Counted from the first letter of the stretch, positions 15,851 through 25,622 are shown. The stretch is DNA of 64,000 nt from Endozoicomonas sp. NE40 (GCF_040549045.1 NZ_JBEWTB010000002.1:4018501-4082500); one strand, 5' to 3'. Notes: generated by a model not told the origin, from the sequence alone. Translations and numbers: made by a program.

Positions 15851-16840
15851 TCAGGATCCGGATAAGCTGAATATAGTCGCCAGTTGCAGGCACTCTTCAA
15901 TAATTATCTTTCGCATGAACTGGTGAACAGGGTCGTTGTCACAGCGTGGATGCCACATAGCATAAGTAGGGGAGGGCGCCATTTGCTCCAATTTATGGAA
16001 GTGGAGATCGGGGTTGTTACTGAGGGCGTATTTATCAGCCTCAAAGCAGAAAGCAACATTTTCTGACCCCGGGATGATGTCTCTTAGTAACTCGAATGAC
16101 GGTGCAATAAAGCTCACTGACCGCGTGAGGTTTCTGGACTGAGTGATTTGAGACAGCTCATGTTCGATATATCCATATGGATAGCGTTGTATGGTTGGGT
16201 AGCTGAAAATTTTCTCAAAGCTGTAATCCGTTTTTCGGATTGGGTGTTTTTTGTCAGTAACCAGGTAGATGCTCATGGTCGCAATGAGGTGACTATTGAG
16301 CTCTGGAACCTGTTCTGGCAGATTGTACAGCACAACATCTGCCATACCGGATGCCATGACTTCTGTTATCTTTTTTTGGGCAGGGATATGTTCGATGGTG
16401 ATTGAAGGTGCCTCTGTCTTCAGTCGGGACAGTAACCGTGGAATTAGTAAACCCGCTCCAATAGGATCAGCCATGATACGAAAGGTAATGGTTGCTGTTT
16501 TTGGATTGAAGGGTTCGTCAAATAGAGAGTCCTGGAGGTTTGCCAGACTCTGATGCAGGCTTTTTTTGATGTTAGCGGCTCTGGAGGTGAGTGTGTACCC
16601 TTTACCTGACTTTACCAGAAGCTGGTCATCCAGTGCTGTTCTCAGTTTTGCCAGATGGTAACTGACATTCCCCTGTCGCATACTGAGCTGCCTTCCCACC
16701 TCGGAAAGGTTGCGGGTTTCCAGCAGTATATCCAGAACCAGTAGGGATTTTAGCTCCAGCGTGTGCAGCTTTTCATAGACACTTGGGGACATAAGATGAG
16801 AATGTGTGTGAAGATAATGTGGAGTGATTTTACTGATCAA
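15851..16840 (-). CDS. LysR-family transcriptional regulator
   Basis: A 329-residue DNA-binding regulator. The winged helix-turn-helix is at about residues 28-85 (NLSEVGRQLSMRQGNVSYHLAKLR, with LTSRA at its end). It is followed by a periplasmic-binding-like effector domain starting near residue 115 (ATITFRIMADPIGAGLLIPRLL). The start may be the first ATG (16840) or the Met at residue 17 (MSPSVYEKLH), close to the usual family start. No regulated gene is adjacent: both flanks are gene-poor spacers of 350-600 bases, so the target cannot be inferred. The G+C content is lower than in the purine genes next door. Confidence 0.85.
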   Translation of the reverse strand: MISKITPHYLHTHSHLMSPSVYEKLHTLELKSLLVLDILLETRNLSEVGRQLSMRQGNVSYHLAKLRTALDDQLLVKSGKGYTLTSRAANIKKSLHQSLANLQDSLFDEPFNPKTATITFRIMADPIGAGLLIPRLLSRLKTEAPSITIEHIPAQKKITEVMASGMADVVLYNLPEQVPELNSHLIATMSIYLVTDKKHPIRKTDYSFEKIFSYPTIQRYPYGYIEHELSQITQSRNLTRSVSFIAPSFELLRDIIPGSENVAFCFEADKYALSNNPDLHFHKLEQMAPSPTYAMWHPRCDNDPVHQFMRKIIIEECLQLATIFSLSGS

Positions 16841-17191
16841 TATGCATTCATTCTAATGCAGAAATATTGATAAAGGGTATCTAAAGTGCAAAAAAGTAAT
16901 ATATGCCCTGTTGAGGCTGCAAGAGATATTGGTTTGCGAGTGTTGTCATAAGATATGTGGTCAGAAAAATTCGCTAAATTTTTTAAAAGCATACTAAAAA
17001 ATCACTACTAACTTTCAGGATTGGATTCGGCAGCTGGATGGATGGTTGTCTGATAAGTTCCCTGAGGGGTGTATTTGCTGAAGCAGGGGGCAGATAAAAC
17101 GCATTGGGTAGGGTTGGTGTTATAAAAATTTACACTACGTTACAAGCGGTTGGGCAGCGATAGCTGAAGCCATCACTGCTGTAAAATATTT
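16841..17191. other. Gene-free spacer upstream of the LysR gene
   Basis: 351 A+T-rich bases. It must hold the LysR promoter and the 3' end of the DUF3108 gene transcript. I see no reading frame, RNA gene or clear palindrome. Confidence 0.4.
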
Positions 17192-17977
17192 TCAGGAGGA
17201 TTTCAGACCAGTAATTTTTCTGCCGTCTACTTCGCCTTCAGCAAATTTTATCAGGTATTCTGAATCATCTTTTTGATGAAACTTGACCAGTACATAGTCC
17301 CAGTCTTTGGCAAACCAGATCCATGTCTGGCGTTTGCTGTTGTCTCGTTTGATTTTGACTCGCACAGTGTTCAGTTTGCCGACATCGGTTTCCAGCACTT
17401 CTTCACCTTCAATAATGAACTCCCGCTCGTAGACTTCATCATCATCGACAACAGGATAGCGCAGGTCTGTTTTTCCGGCAGCAAGGTCAAGCCCCAGCTG
17501 ATATTGATAGGACAGTTTATCCTGTGCGTTAGCTGGAAACGCTACAGGCTGATCTTCATGATTCCATGTGGCCTGCATCTTCTGCCAGTCAAAGTGTGCT
17601 TCTTCGGGTTTGCTGCCAAACAGTCCGCCACGTTTATAGCGATAAAATACTGGCCTGACCCGATTCTTGTTTATGGTAAACCGGGTTGTTTCTGTCAGGC
17701 TGACAACACTGGCATCAGCTCCGAACTCCAGTACCCACTCATCGTCTTCTTTGCTCAGAGTACGGGACCCTCTGGCACTAAAACCACTATAGCGGGTGCT
17801 GTAACGGGCAGTAAACGGCTTTGGTTGTATGGTTTGAGTCGTCACTGCCGCTGTGGGTTTTCCAGCGGGAACCCCAGTCTGAGGTTCGGAGGCAGCAAAG
17901 GTAAAAGGTGCTGCCGTCATCAGTAAAGTGCCAATGAGGGGCAGGCTCTTCAGGGTTTGATTAATAATCTTTGGCAT
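17192..17977 (-). CDS. DUF3108 domain protein, exported
   Basis: A 261-residue protein with a Sec signal (LPLIGTLLMTAAPFTFAAS) followed by a DUF3108 domain: KPFTARYSTRYSGFSARGSRTL, then a central RYKRGGLFGSKPEEAHFDW and a C-terminal QTWIWFAKDWDYVLVKF. The family is periplasmic and of unknown function, and commonly sits next to purN in gammaproteobacteria, as here. Its start overlaps purN by 28 bases, which implies translational coupling despite no obvious functional link. Confidence 0.8.
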   Translation of the reverse strand: MPKIINQTLKSLPLIGTLLMTAAPFTFAASEPQTGVPAGKPTAAVTTQTIQPKPFTARYSTRYSGFSARGSRTLSKEDDEWVLEFGADASVVSLTETTRFTINKNRVRPVFYRYKRGGLFGSKPEEAHFDWQKMQATWNHEDQPVAFPANAQDKLSYQYQLGLDLAAGKTDLRYPVVDDDEVYEREFIIEGEEVLETDVGKLNTVRVKIKRDNSKRQTWIWFAKDWDYVLVKFHQKDDSEYLIKFAEGEVDGRKITGLKSS

Positions 17978-18645
17978 TGTTGGTCCAGATTTTTTTCCTG
18001 CACTGAATATCCTTGTTTGGGAAGGGGCTGATTGTCAAGCCATACCGCATTGTCCTTACAGATGAGTCGGCCAGAGCAGAGCCAGTCTAAAGCCAGTGGG
18101 TAGACCTTTTGTTCCATGGATTTCACCCGTTGTTCAAGGGTCTGGACAGTATCAGAGTGACGGATGGGCAGGGTGGATTGAAGGATTATGGCACCGCTGT
18201 CGAGTTCTGCTGTAACAAAATGAACTGTTGTTCCATGTTCGCAGTCGCCAGATTCCAGGGCGCTCTGGTAGGTGTTCAGTCCTTTATGTTTTGGCAGCAG
18301 GGAAGGGTGGATGTTGATAAGCCTGCCTGAAAAGTGCCGGACAAATTTACTGGACAGAATGCGCATATAACCGGCAAGAACGACATAATCAGGATTCAGC
18401 TGGTTAATCTTCTGCATCATGTGCTGGTCGAATAAGCTTCGGTCCGAAAAGTCTTTGTGGTCAAAGGCGTGCTGAGGGATATTGGCGTTTGCAGCTCGCT
18501 GCAGTCCGTAAGCGTCAGGACGGTTACTGAAAACGGCAACGATTTCGTAATGAGAATCAGGCTGCTGGTCAATCAGTGCCTGCAGAGTGCTGCCATTTCC
18601 AGACAGCAGGACGACGACGCGTTTGCGGCTCATGCTCGTGCTCAT
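17950..18645 (-). CDS. purN: Phosphoribosylglycinamide formyltransferase (PurN)
   Basis: A 231-residue cytosolic enzyme transferring a formyl group from 10-formyltetrahydrofolate to GAR in purine synthesis. Motifs are VVVLLSGNGSTLQAL (phosphate loop), LAGYMRIL, INIHPSLLPKHKGLNTYQSAL with the catalytic Asn/His, and HFVTAELDSGAII with the catalytic Asp. It is about 15 residues longer than E. coli PurN at its C-terminus, where it overlaps the DUF3108 gene. It lies 124 bases after purM. purT, the formate-dependent alternative for the same step, is also present at 30 kb. Confidence 0.94.
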   Translation of the reverse strand: MSTSMSRKRVVVLLSGNGSTLQALIDQQPDSHYEIVAVFSNRPDAYGLQRAANANIPQHAFDHKDFSDRSLFDQHMMQKINQLNPDYVVLAGYMRILSSKFVRHFSGRLINIHPSLLPKHKGLNTYQSALESGDCEHGTTVHFVTAELDSGAIILQSTLPIRHSDTVQTLEQRVKSMEQKVYPLALDWLCSGRLICKDNAVWLDNQPLPKQGYSVQEKNLDQQCQRLLIKP

Positions 18646-18769
18646 GGCTAGGTACGGGTACGGCTCTTTATTGTAACGCTATATTGTATTAGCGGCTTAT
18701 TATAGCGTTGATCGTGTGACTCCCATACAGAAATATGGGAGTCCATGGTTAGCCCGGTATTACAGGAGC

Positions 18770-19831
18770 TTATCGATAAACGACCTGTTCGCCTTCACCA
18801 GTCTCCATGTGACCGATGACAAAGGCGTCTTCGCCCAGCTCGTTTAAACGGGTAACAGCCTGCTCAGCCTGTTCCGCAGGTACGCAGATCACCATGCCAA
18901 CACCGCAGTTGAAGGTCAGGTACATTTCAGACTGGGCGATGTTGCCACCCTCCTGCAGGAAACGGAAGACCTGTGGGATGTCCCAGCTGCTGGTATCAAT
19001 AACAGCGCGACAACCTTCCGGAATCACCCGTGGCAGGTTTTCGGTTAACCCGCCACCGGTAATGTGTGCCATGGCATGTACCGGCATTTCTTTGCACAGT
19101 TGTAACAGGGATTTGACGTAAATGCGGGTAGGGGCCAGCAGTGCATCAGCCAGAGGCTTGCCGTCGACTTCCTGAGTCAGGTCAGCGTCAGTGACTTCCA
19201 GAACTTTACGGATCAGGGAGTAACCATTGGAATGTGGGCCGCTGGATTTCAGTCCGATGAGAACATCACCGGCAGATACGCTGGACCCATCAATGATATT
19301 TTCTTTTTCCACAATGCCGACACAGAAACCGGCCAGATCGTAATCTTCACCCTGGTACATGCCGGGCATTTCTGCGGTTTCACCGCCAATCAGGGCGCAG
19401 GCAGACTGTTCGCAGCCTTTGCCGATGCCGGTGACGACCTGTTCTGCTACATCGACGTTCAGCTTGCCTGTTGCGTAATAGTCGAGAAAAAACAGAGGTT
19501 CAGCACCACATACCAGCAGGTCATTGACGCACATGGCCACCAGATCGATGCCGATGGTGTCATGCCTGTTCAGGTCCATGGCCAGTTTCAGTTTAGTGCC
19601 TACACCGTCGGTTCCAGAGACCAGGATGGGCTCCTTATAACCTGCCGGGATCTGGCAGAGGGCTCCGAAGCCGCCCAGTCCGCCCATCACTTCCGGGCGT
19701 CTGGTGGCTTTTGCTACATGCTTGATACGTTCAACCAGTGTGTTGCCTGCACTGATGTCTACGCCAGCATCCTTGTAGCTAAGAGAAGAGCTAAGAGAGT
19801 CTTTGGAGGAATCGCTGTCGATTTTACTCAT
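18770..19831 (-). CDS. purM: Phosphoribosylformylglycinamidine cyclo-ligase
   Basis: A 353-residue AIR synthetase that closes FGAM to AIR using ATP. Motifs include SYKDAGVDISAGN, GGFGALCQIP, ILVSGTDGVGTKLKLA, ALIGGETAEMPGMY, GLKSSGPHSNGYSLIRK and HITGGGLTENLPRV. The first 17 residues are a Ser-rich extension. It is the first gene of a purM-purN-DUF3108 run and is divergent from the DUF2066 gene. No clear PurR box was found in the 165-base spacer upstream. Confidence 0.96.
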   Translation of the reverse strand: MSKIDSDSSKDSLSSSLSYKDAGVDISAGNTLVERIKHVAKATRRPEVMGGLGGFGALCQIPAGYKEPILVSGTDGVGTKLKLAMDLNRHDTIGIDLVAMCVNDLLVCGAEPLFFLDYYATGKLNVDVAEQVVTGIGKGCEQSACALIGGETAEMPGMYQGEDYDLAGFCVGIVEKENIIDGSSVSAGDVLIGLKSSGPHSNGYSLIRKVLEVTDADLTQEVDGKPLADALLAPTRIYVKSLLQLCKEMPVHAMAHITGGGLTENLPRVIPEGCRAVIDTSSWDIPQVFRFLQEGGNIAQSEMYLTFNCGVGMVICVPAEQAEQAVTRLNELGEDAFVIGHMETGEGEQVVYR

Positions 19832-19996
19832 AAGAGGTGGTTCCGCACCTAACTATTTATGTCGAACTAAGTCGAGGGTCAATGATCAGAGCGCGCATTC
19901 TAGCGTAAAGCTTGGTGATGATGCGAGTTTTTACCTGTTGTGCGCTGGGTACTTATGGCAAAATCTATTTTTTGATTAGTTTTCAAGGTTTCAGGC

Positions 19997-21178
19997 ATGT
20001 CGTTAGCTGTCATGGCTTGTTGTGTGGCGAAAGCAAAAAGTAGCGTGGCGAAAGCAGAAAGTAGCGTGGCGAAAGCAAAAAGTTTGAAGTTTTCGGGAAG
20101 TCCAGCGTTGCGGCTGCCGCGTCAGGTATTGCTGTTATTGGCCTGTTCATTGCTGTTGCTCTTGTCTCAGTCATCTCCGGCATCCCAGATCAATAACCTG
20201 TATCAGGTAGAGGTGCCGGTATCCAGTCAGGGCAGTAGTGACCGCAGCCGGGCAACGTCCAGGGCGATGTCGGAAGTGCTGGTCAGGGTCACTGGGCAGC
20301 GTCAGACACTGGCTGACCCCGCAATAAAAAGTGCATTACAGAAAGCGACCAGCTACCTGCAGGGATTCAGCTATCGCCGTGATGAAGTAGGCGGGCAGCG
20401 ACAGCTGATGCTGGTGACTCAGTTTGATGACAAGGCGATAACCCGTCTGCTTCGCGACAATGGTCTGGGTATCTGGGGAGGGAACCGGTCGACCACTCTG
20501 ATGTGGTTAGCAGTTGATGAGGACGGTCGTCGGCAGATTCAAAGTAGCGGCAGGTCAACCAAACTGTCCGAAAACATTGATCAGGTATTCGATCAGCGAG
20601 CTTTACCGCTGATCTTTCCGGTCATGGATTTTGAAGACAACCTGGCCATCAGTGCCGTGGATGTCTGGGGACTGTTTTCCAGCAAGTTGACAGAAGCGTC
20701 AGTGCGCTACGGTTCCGAATCCATTCTTGGTGGTCGCCTCTCGGTCAGCCAAACGGACAAGGGTGAACGGTACAATGGTCGATTGGTTCTTCTGTTTAGA
20801 AACCAGCGATTTGATGCCAGCATCGAAGACCTGAGTGCTAAAGGTGTTGCGCTCGCTATGGCGGACCTGGTGGGTAACACCCTGTCCAGACATTATGCAG
20901 TGACGGCAGGTAGCAGTGAGAACCCCATACTGCGTATTGATGGTACAGGTACTACCAAAGCCTATGCAGGGGCCATTGCTTATGTAGAAGGTTTAACGGC
21001 AGTACGAAATGTTATGGTAAAACGGGTGTCAGGGGATCAGCTGGAGCTGGAACTCACCATTGATGGTACTGTTGAACAACTGTCAGACTCCATTGCCCTG
21101 GAACGTCGGCTGCAAAAGGTGGAGTCGGATGCTGGCAGTGGTGAAGGCTATCTGCACTATCGCTGGCGTGGGCGGTAA
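19997..21178 (+). CDS. DUF2066 domain protein, exported
   Basis: A 393-residue protein of the DUF2066 family, often found divergent from purM and beside a PerM-like gene, as here. The function is unknown. A hydrophobic signal (LPRQVLLLLACSLLLLLSQSSPAS, about residues 37-60) precedes the conserved INNLYQVEVPVSSQ start and the central ALPLIFPVMDFED region. The N-terminus is odd: residues 10-29 are three near-identical VAKAKSS units encoded by a 21-base DNA repeat, placed before the signal. A start inside or after the repeat is possible, since the remaining n-region would suffice for export. Confidence 0.75.
   Translation: MSLAVMACCVAKAKSSVAKAESSVAKAKSLKFSGSPALRLPRQVLLLLACSLLLLLSQSSPASQINNLYQVEVPVSSQGSSDRSRATSRAMSEVLVRVTGQRQTLADPAIKSALQKATSYLQGFSYRRDEVGGQRQLMLVTQFDDKAITRLLRDNGLGIWGGNRSTTLMWLAVDEDGRRQIQSSGRSTKLSENIDQVFDQRALPLIFPVMDFEDNLAISAVDVWGLFSSKLTEASVRYGSESILGGRLSVSQTDKGERYNGRLVLLFRNQRFDASIEDLSAKGVALAMADLVGNTLSRHYAVTAGSSENPILRIDGTGTTKAYAGAIAYVEGLTAVRNVMVKRVSGDQLELELTIDGTVEQLSDSIALERRLQKVESDAGSGEGYLHYRWRGR
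20024..20086 (+). repeat. Three tandem 21-base repeats
   Basis: Three consecutive 21-base units at 20024, 20045 and 20066, differing by one base in unit 2 and a few at the end of unit 3. They encode V-A-K-A-(K/E)-S-(S/L) at the start of the DUF2066 gene and probably arose by slippage. Confidence 0.85.
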
Positions 21179-21201
21179 ATAAAAACAATAATCCTGCAGG
21201 A

Positions 21202-22287
21202 ATGGGTATGACCATAAGACAACGCTGGATGCTGGCAGGCGTGGCCCTGGCCACCGGGGTAGTGATTCATTTTCTAAGTCCTATCCTTGCACCTTTTGTG
21301 GTCAGTCTGGTGCTGGCCTATCTGGGTGATCCAGTGGCAGACAGACTGGAAAAAATGGGTATGAGTCGCTCGCTGTCGGTGACGGTGGTATTTCTTGCCC
21401 TGTTTGTAGCCGGTCTGGTGTTGTTGCTGGTGCTGATTCCTGCACTGTTTCATCAGATCAAAACCGTGATACAACTGCTGCCAGTCTGGGAAGCCTGGGT
21501 ACGCAACAATGTTGTGCCAGAATTGTTGACATATATCGAGGTGGACCCTGAATGGTTTGACCTGAGCATAGTGGTTAAGCAACTGGCGACCGAGTGGCAG
21601 CAAACCGGTGGCATTATTGCAGACCTGAGTCGTAAGGTAACGTCTTCAGGGCTGGTGATCGCTGGCTTTGTCGTTAATCTGTTTCTGGTTCCGGTGGTGA
21701 CGTTTTATCTGCTCAGGGACTGGGACAAAATGATGCAGCACCTGCGCCTGATTATGCCCCTGAATATGGAAGCAGAGATCGTTACTCTGTCAAAAGAGTG
21801 CGATGAAGTGCTGGGAGCCTTTCTAAAAGGGCAATTAATGGTTATGCTGGCGCTCGGTGTAATTTATGGCGCTGGCTTGTGGCTGATCGGGCTGCAGTTC
21901 GCTATGCTGATTGGTCTGTTGGCAGGGCTGGCGAGCATTATTCCCTATATGGGATTTTTTGTAGGTTTTGCCACGGCAATCATTGTTGCACTTTTCCAGT
22001 TTGACCAATACTGGGCTTTGCTGGCTGTGACGGCTGTCTTTACAGCTGGACAGGTGTTGGAAGGTTATGTCCTTACACCATGGCTGGTTGGGGATAAAAT
22101 TGGTTTGCACCCGGTGGCTGTTATTTTTGCCTTAATGGCAGGTGGACAGCTGTTTGGTTTCATTGGCATGCTGATTGCACTGCCACTTGCTGCAATTATT
22201 ATGGTACTCTTGCGTCATCTGCATCGGAATTACAAGGCAAGTGACCTTTATCATGCGGGCGAGCCTGGTGAGAAACCTGAGGAGTGA
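21202..22287 (+). CDS. perM: AI-2E family (PerM-like) membrane protein
   Basis: A 361-residue inner-membrane protein of the AI-2E/PerM family with about 7-8 hydrophobic segments. Visible parts are a paired N-terminal helix (VVIHFLSPILAPFVVSLVLAYLGDPVADRL), a soluble segment (about 85-140), and the family core LFLVPVVTFYLLRDWD, then LLAGLASIIPYMGFFVG and PWLVGDKIGLHPVAVIFALM. Members act as transporters or proton-coupled exporters, but the substrate is not predictable here. The ATG at 21202 or 21208 is the start; AGGA suits the second. It lies 23 bases after DUF2066 and before hda, an order found in pseudomonads. Confidence 0.85.
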   Translation: MGMTIRQRWMLAGVALATGVVIHFLSPILAPFVVSLVLAYLGDPVADRLEKMGMSRSLSVTVVFLALFVAGLVLLLVLIPALFHQIKTVIQLLPVWEAWVRNNVVPELLTYIEVDPEWFDLSIVVKQLATEWQQTGGIIADLSRKVTSSGLVIAGFVVNLFLVPVVTFYLLRDWDKMMQHLRLIMPLNMEAEIVTLSKECDEVLGAFLKGQLMVMLALGVIYGAGLWLIGLQFAMLIGLLAGLASIIPYMGFFVGFATAIIVALFQFDQYWALLAVTAVFTAGQVLEGYVLTPWLVGDKIGLHPVAVIFALMAGGQLFGFIGMLIALPLAAIIMVLLRHLHRNYKASDLYHAGEPGEKPEE

Positions 22288-22397
22288 GCCATGAAAGGTG
22301 TAACAGAATACCTAACACCGGTGCCAGAAAAGTCAGGGGCTGTAGCGTTCTTTATGCGTAGGGCAGTGCCTGTGAAATATTATCAATCCATTGCCTG

Positions 22398-23114
22398 ATG
22401 TCGTATATGAGTCTGCCTGTGCAATTGCCGCTCAGCGTCCAGTTAAGGGACGATGCCACATTCGCTAACTTTTTCAGCGGACAGAATGCTGCATTGGTTA
22501 ATATGCTGGATATTGATCGACAAGTTCCCGGCATAGAGACTGAGCAGTTTATATATCTGTATGGTTCCAGTGGTGTGGGTTGCAGTCATTTACTGCAGGC
22601 TGCCTGCCATCAAGTCGATAGTCGCCAGGGGCGCAGTATTTATCTGCCAATGAATGAACTGGTTCACTATCCTTCAAAACTTCTGGAAGGGATGGAGAGT
22701 CTGCAGCTGGTCTGTATTGATGATATCAATGCGGCGGCAGACATTCCTGAATGGGAAGAAGCCCTGTTCGACCTTTTCAACCGTCTGCGCGATGCCAACA
22801 CCCGTTTGCTGGTAGCGGCTGACTGTCCTCCCAAAGCCCTGAAAATTGAGTTGCCAGACCTGGTTTCCCGGCTCAGCTGGGGGGTGGTGTTTCAGGTTCA
22901 GCCACTGACCGATAAAGAAAAGGTCGCCGCTCTGCAGTTGCGTGCTCATCTGCGGGGGCTGGACATGAATGAAGACGTTGCCCGCTTTATTATCTATCGC
23001 AGCAACCGCGATATGGGACATTTATTCAGGATTCTTCAGAAGCTCGACAGTGCATCATTGAGAGCTAAAAGAAAGCTGACCATTCCTTTTGTGAAACAGG
23101 TTATGAGCTGGTAG
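22398..23114 (+). CDS. hda: DnaA regulatory inactivator Hda
   Basis: A 238-residue AAA+ protein that, with the beta clamp, stimulates DnaA-ATP hydrolysis to prevent over-initiation of replication. The N-terminal QLPLSVQLRDDATFANFF contains the clamp-binding QLxLxV/L-like motif. The P-loop is YGSSGVGCSHLLQAA, with Cys in place of the usual Lys, as tolerated in Hda. Walker B is LQLVCIDDINAA; sensor 1 is RLLVAAD. The C-terminus has RSNRDMGHLFRIL. An alternative start is the Met at residue 4. It follows the PerM-like gene after 110 bases. Confidence 0.9.
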   Translation: MSYMSLPVQLPLSVQLRDDATFANFFSGQNAALVNMLDIDRQVPGIETEQFIYLYGSSGVGCSHLLQAACHQVDSRQGRSIYLPMNELVHYPSKLLEGMESLQLVCIDDINAAADIPEWEEALFDLFNRLRDANTRLLVAADCPPKALKIELPDLVSRLSWGVVFQVQPLTDKEKVAALQLRAHLRGLDMNEDVARFIIYRSNRDMGHLFRILQKLDSASLRAKRKLTIPFVKQVMSW

Positions 23115-23178
23115 TTAACGACTTAATCCTGCGAAGCATCTGTTTGCTCTTTTAAACCTGCGTAACCAGAGAGTATTT

Positions 23179-25248
23179 ATGCAAAGCCAGTCGCAGTCTC
23201 GTTGGTTTGTAAGTGTCTTAGCCGGACTGCTTATTTTCCTGACTCTTTTGTCAGGTTATTTCCTTTTGCCCGAACGACTGGCCCGGCATTTTCTGGAAAG
23301 ACTGTCTCAGGAATCCGGTGTTGAGATTCTGCCGGTGCGGGCAGATTACTCCCTGCTTAGTAGGGAACTGATTCTTAAAGATTCCGACCTGTATCTGCTG
23401 CCGGGACTAAAGATCAGTGCCGATGAAGTGCGCGTGCGTATTCCCCTGTCAAAACTCACTTCGTCTGATCCCCTGCAACTATCCAGCCTTTATTTTCAGA
23501 GCCCTTTTGTTAATGTTGACCTTGATCTTCTGGGCAGTTCCGGGGCAGCTGAATCTTCATCGCTTCAGGAATATCTGGCAACCGTCGTAAAGTATTTTGA
23601 GCTGGGCAAGGGCGGCCTGTTTCTCTCTCGCAGCGGGGCGCAACCTCTGGCGGCTTCTCTGGCCTATCAGTCCATGCGGATACAGACCGGCGATAGAGGT
23701 GAATTAAGACTGACGGTTGATGGTTTACCAGAGAAGGGTGACTGGGCATTCCAGGGGCAGTTCGACCTGAACACTGGTGAGCTTAATGGTGAGTTTGATG
23801 TCTGGAGTGTGCCACTGGCTACGATTCAGGCAGCTTTCCCAAACAGCCAGTTTGATCACTGGGAACAGGTGACAGTCAGTGGTAACCAGAGCTTTTTCTG
23901 GTCGCCCCGGCAGAGTGTCAGTATGGAAGGGAGCCTGGTGCTTCAACAGGGGGTTGTGAGCTTCTCTGAGGACCAGAAATTTCGCTGGGATGAGCTTGAA
24001 CTGCTGGGCTTCTCCCTGTCCGATGGCCACGTATCGGTGGTTAAAGGCTCTCTGAATGGTGCTGATGTACTTTTGAGTGAGCAGGCGCTGGCGTTGTTGC
24101 CAGAACAGCTGAAGGTGTTTTCCGAGCTGGAACTCAGGCGGCTGAATCTATTTACCCATCCGGACCAATGGCAAAGCAGTCAGGGAAAGCCGGAGCTGGG
24201 TAATCTGAACGGACAGCTTGGCCACAATGGTGAGTCCGGACTTACTTTAAAAGGGACGGCTTACGCTTTGCAGACACTACCGGTTGCTGTTGACGCAGAG
24301 CTTCATGCTGATGGTCATGGCAAAGCCCGGTTTAATCTGAGAGAAGTCGACCTTGGCAGTGTTTCAAAACAGAAACGGGTTGTGGCTGGTTATGATCTGG
24401 CAGACAGTACGATGAATGCCGTTATGCAGTTGTTCTGGGGAGCAGGTGAACGACATGCGAAAGGGCGGCTGACGTTTACCCGGTTTAAAGCACGACCCGA
24501 CAATGATTCAGCAATAGACTGGAATCTGTCGTTAATTCAAGCTGCAATGACGGACAAAAAAGGACGAATTATTGTGCCCGTTGCGGAGCGTAAGTTATCT
24601 GATGAACCCCTGCCTTCTGCACTGGTGAATCTGTTACAGGACAGTGTAAAGGTAAGTCTCAAGCGTGTGACGGATGAACCTTTCCAGTACCTGGGCCGGG
24701 TTTCAGGCAGTCAGGAGCCTCTGGTTGAAGCGATTGATTACGTACCGGGGCGAGCCCTGTTGTGTAGTGAATCTGAACAAACGGTTCATCAATGGACAAA
24801 TGTATTGAATCGCAGACCTGCCCTTGATTTATCCTTTCAGGGGCTTGCTTCTATAAAGGCCGATAAGCCGGGTCTGGCCAGGGCTGAGTTAGATGCAGAC
24901 CTGCTGGAATTGTATTCTACCCTGCTTAAAAAAGAGTCAGAAAGCGTTGCCGGAATTCCTTTGCAGACCCGGGAACAGTTGATTGAACAGATGTATCTGC
25001 GTATCCATAATCGCCGCCTTCCGGAAATAGGTGAGGAGACACAACAGCAGCGAGTTGTCAGGGCAGAAAGCTGGTTGGTGGATCACTGGCCGGTCAAGCC
25101 GGAAAGTCTACAGAACCTGGCTGAAGAACGAGCGGAAACGATTAAGAATTGCCTGCTGGAAGCAGGGGTAGACAGCAGTCGTTTGCATATTGAGCCTGCT
25201 CAGGTGGTTGATGAGCAGGCCCGGATGCACTTCAAACTTCTCTATTAA
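23179..25248 (+). CDS. DUF748 (AsmA-like) inner-membrane-anchored protein
   Basis: A 689-residue protein with one N-terminal membrane helix (about residues 9-30) and a large periplasmic beta-rich body of the DUF748/AsmA-like group, now linked to lipid transport between membranes. The C-terminal part (about 575-689) has a helical segment and an end, ETIKNCLLEAGVDSSRLHIE, that resembles the OmpA-like tail of DUF748 proteins. Specific substrates are unknown. It follows hda by 64 bases in the same direction and overlaps the convergent DUF2069 gene by 17 bases. Confidence 0.7.
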   Translation: MQSQSQSRWFVSVLAGLLIFLTLLSGYFLLPERLARHFLERLSQESGVEILPVRADYSLLSRELILKDSDLYLLPGLKISADEVRVRIPLSKLTSSDPLQLSSLYFQSPFVNVDLDLLGSSGAAESSSLQEYLATVVKYFELGKGGLFLSRSGAQPLAASLAYQSMRIQTGDRGELRLTVDGLPEKGDWAFQGQFDLNTGELNGEFDVWSVPLATIQAAFPNSQFDHWEQVTVSGNQSFFWSPRQSVSMEGSLVLQQGVVSFSEDQKFRWDELELLGFSLSDGHVSVVKGSLNGADVLLSEQALALLPEQLKVFSELELRRLNLFTHPDQWQSSQGKPELGNLNGQLGHNGESGLTLKGTAYALQTLPVAVDAELHADGHGKARFNLREVDLGSVSKQKRVVAGYDLADSTMNAVMQLFWGAGERHAKGRLTFTRFKARPDNDSAIDWNLSLIQAAMTDKKGRIIVPVAERKLSDEPLPSALVNLLQDSVKVSLKRVTDEPFQYLGRVSGSQEPLVEAIDYVPGRALLCSESEQTVHQWTNVLNRRPALDLSFQGLASIKADKPGLARAELDADLLELYSTLLKKESESVAGIPLQTREQLIEQMYLRIHNRRLPEIGEETQQQRVVRAESWLVDHWPVKPESLQNLAEERAETIKNCLLEAGVDSSRLHIEPAQVVDEQARMHFKLLY

Positions 25249-25621
25249 CCCGGCTCTGCCAGCGGATAAACAACAGAGACACGCTAAAAAGAAGACAGCT
25301 GATGCCTGCTGTCAGCCAGCCATGTAGTGATTCGGGCTGGGCAGAAACCGATAAAACCCCACTGATAAAATAGAAACACAGAATAAAGCACAGCCATGCG
25401 GCTGACCTTGGGTTACGTTTTAACAGCCCGTACAGGGGCAGAGTCAGGGGTATAAGCTGAATAGCGGTAATGGCCAGTCTGGAACCCGGTGGTGGATTCA
25501 GCCACCAGGTTTCCGCCAGCAGCGCCAGCGCCAGGCTGACGTATAAGCCCATGGTTAACGAGTAAATGAAGGCTGCCTTTTTTATCATTGTCTGGTCGTT
25601 CAGTTTGTTGCAGTGGCTCAT
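25232..25621 (-). CDS. DUF2069 membrane protein
   Basis: A 129-residue protein with four predicted membrane helices, among them SLTMGLYVSLALALLAE, LTLPLYGLL and ISCLLFSVSLLFIRW. The family (DUF2069) has unknown function and often follows an ArsC/YfgD or WrbA gene. The open frame extends 26 codons upstream inside arsC, but the ATG at 25621 begins two bases past the arsC stop and is the better start. The 3' end overlaps the convergent DUF748 gene. Confidence 0.75.
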   Translation of the reverse strand: MSHCNKLNDQTMIKKAAFIYSLTMGLYVSLALALLAETWWLNPPPGSRLAITAIQLIPLTLPLYGLLKRNPRSAAWLCFILCFYFISGVLSVSAQPESLHGWLTAGISCLLFSVSLLFIRWQSRVNREV

Positions 25622-25622
25622 C

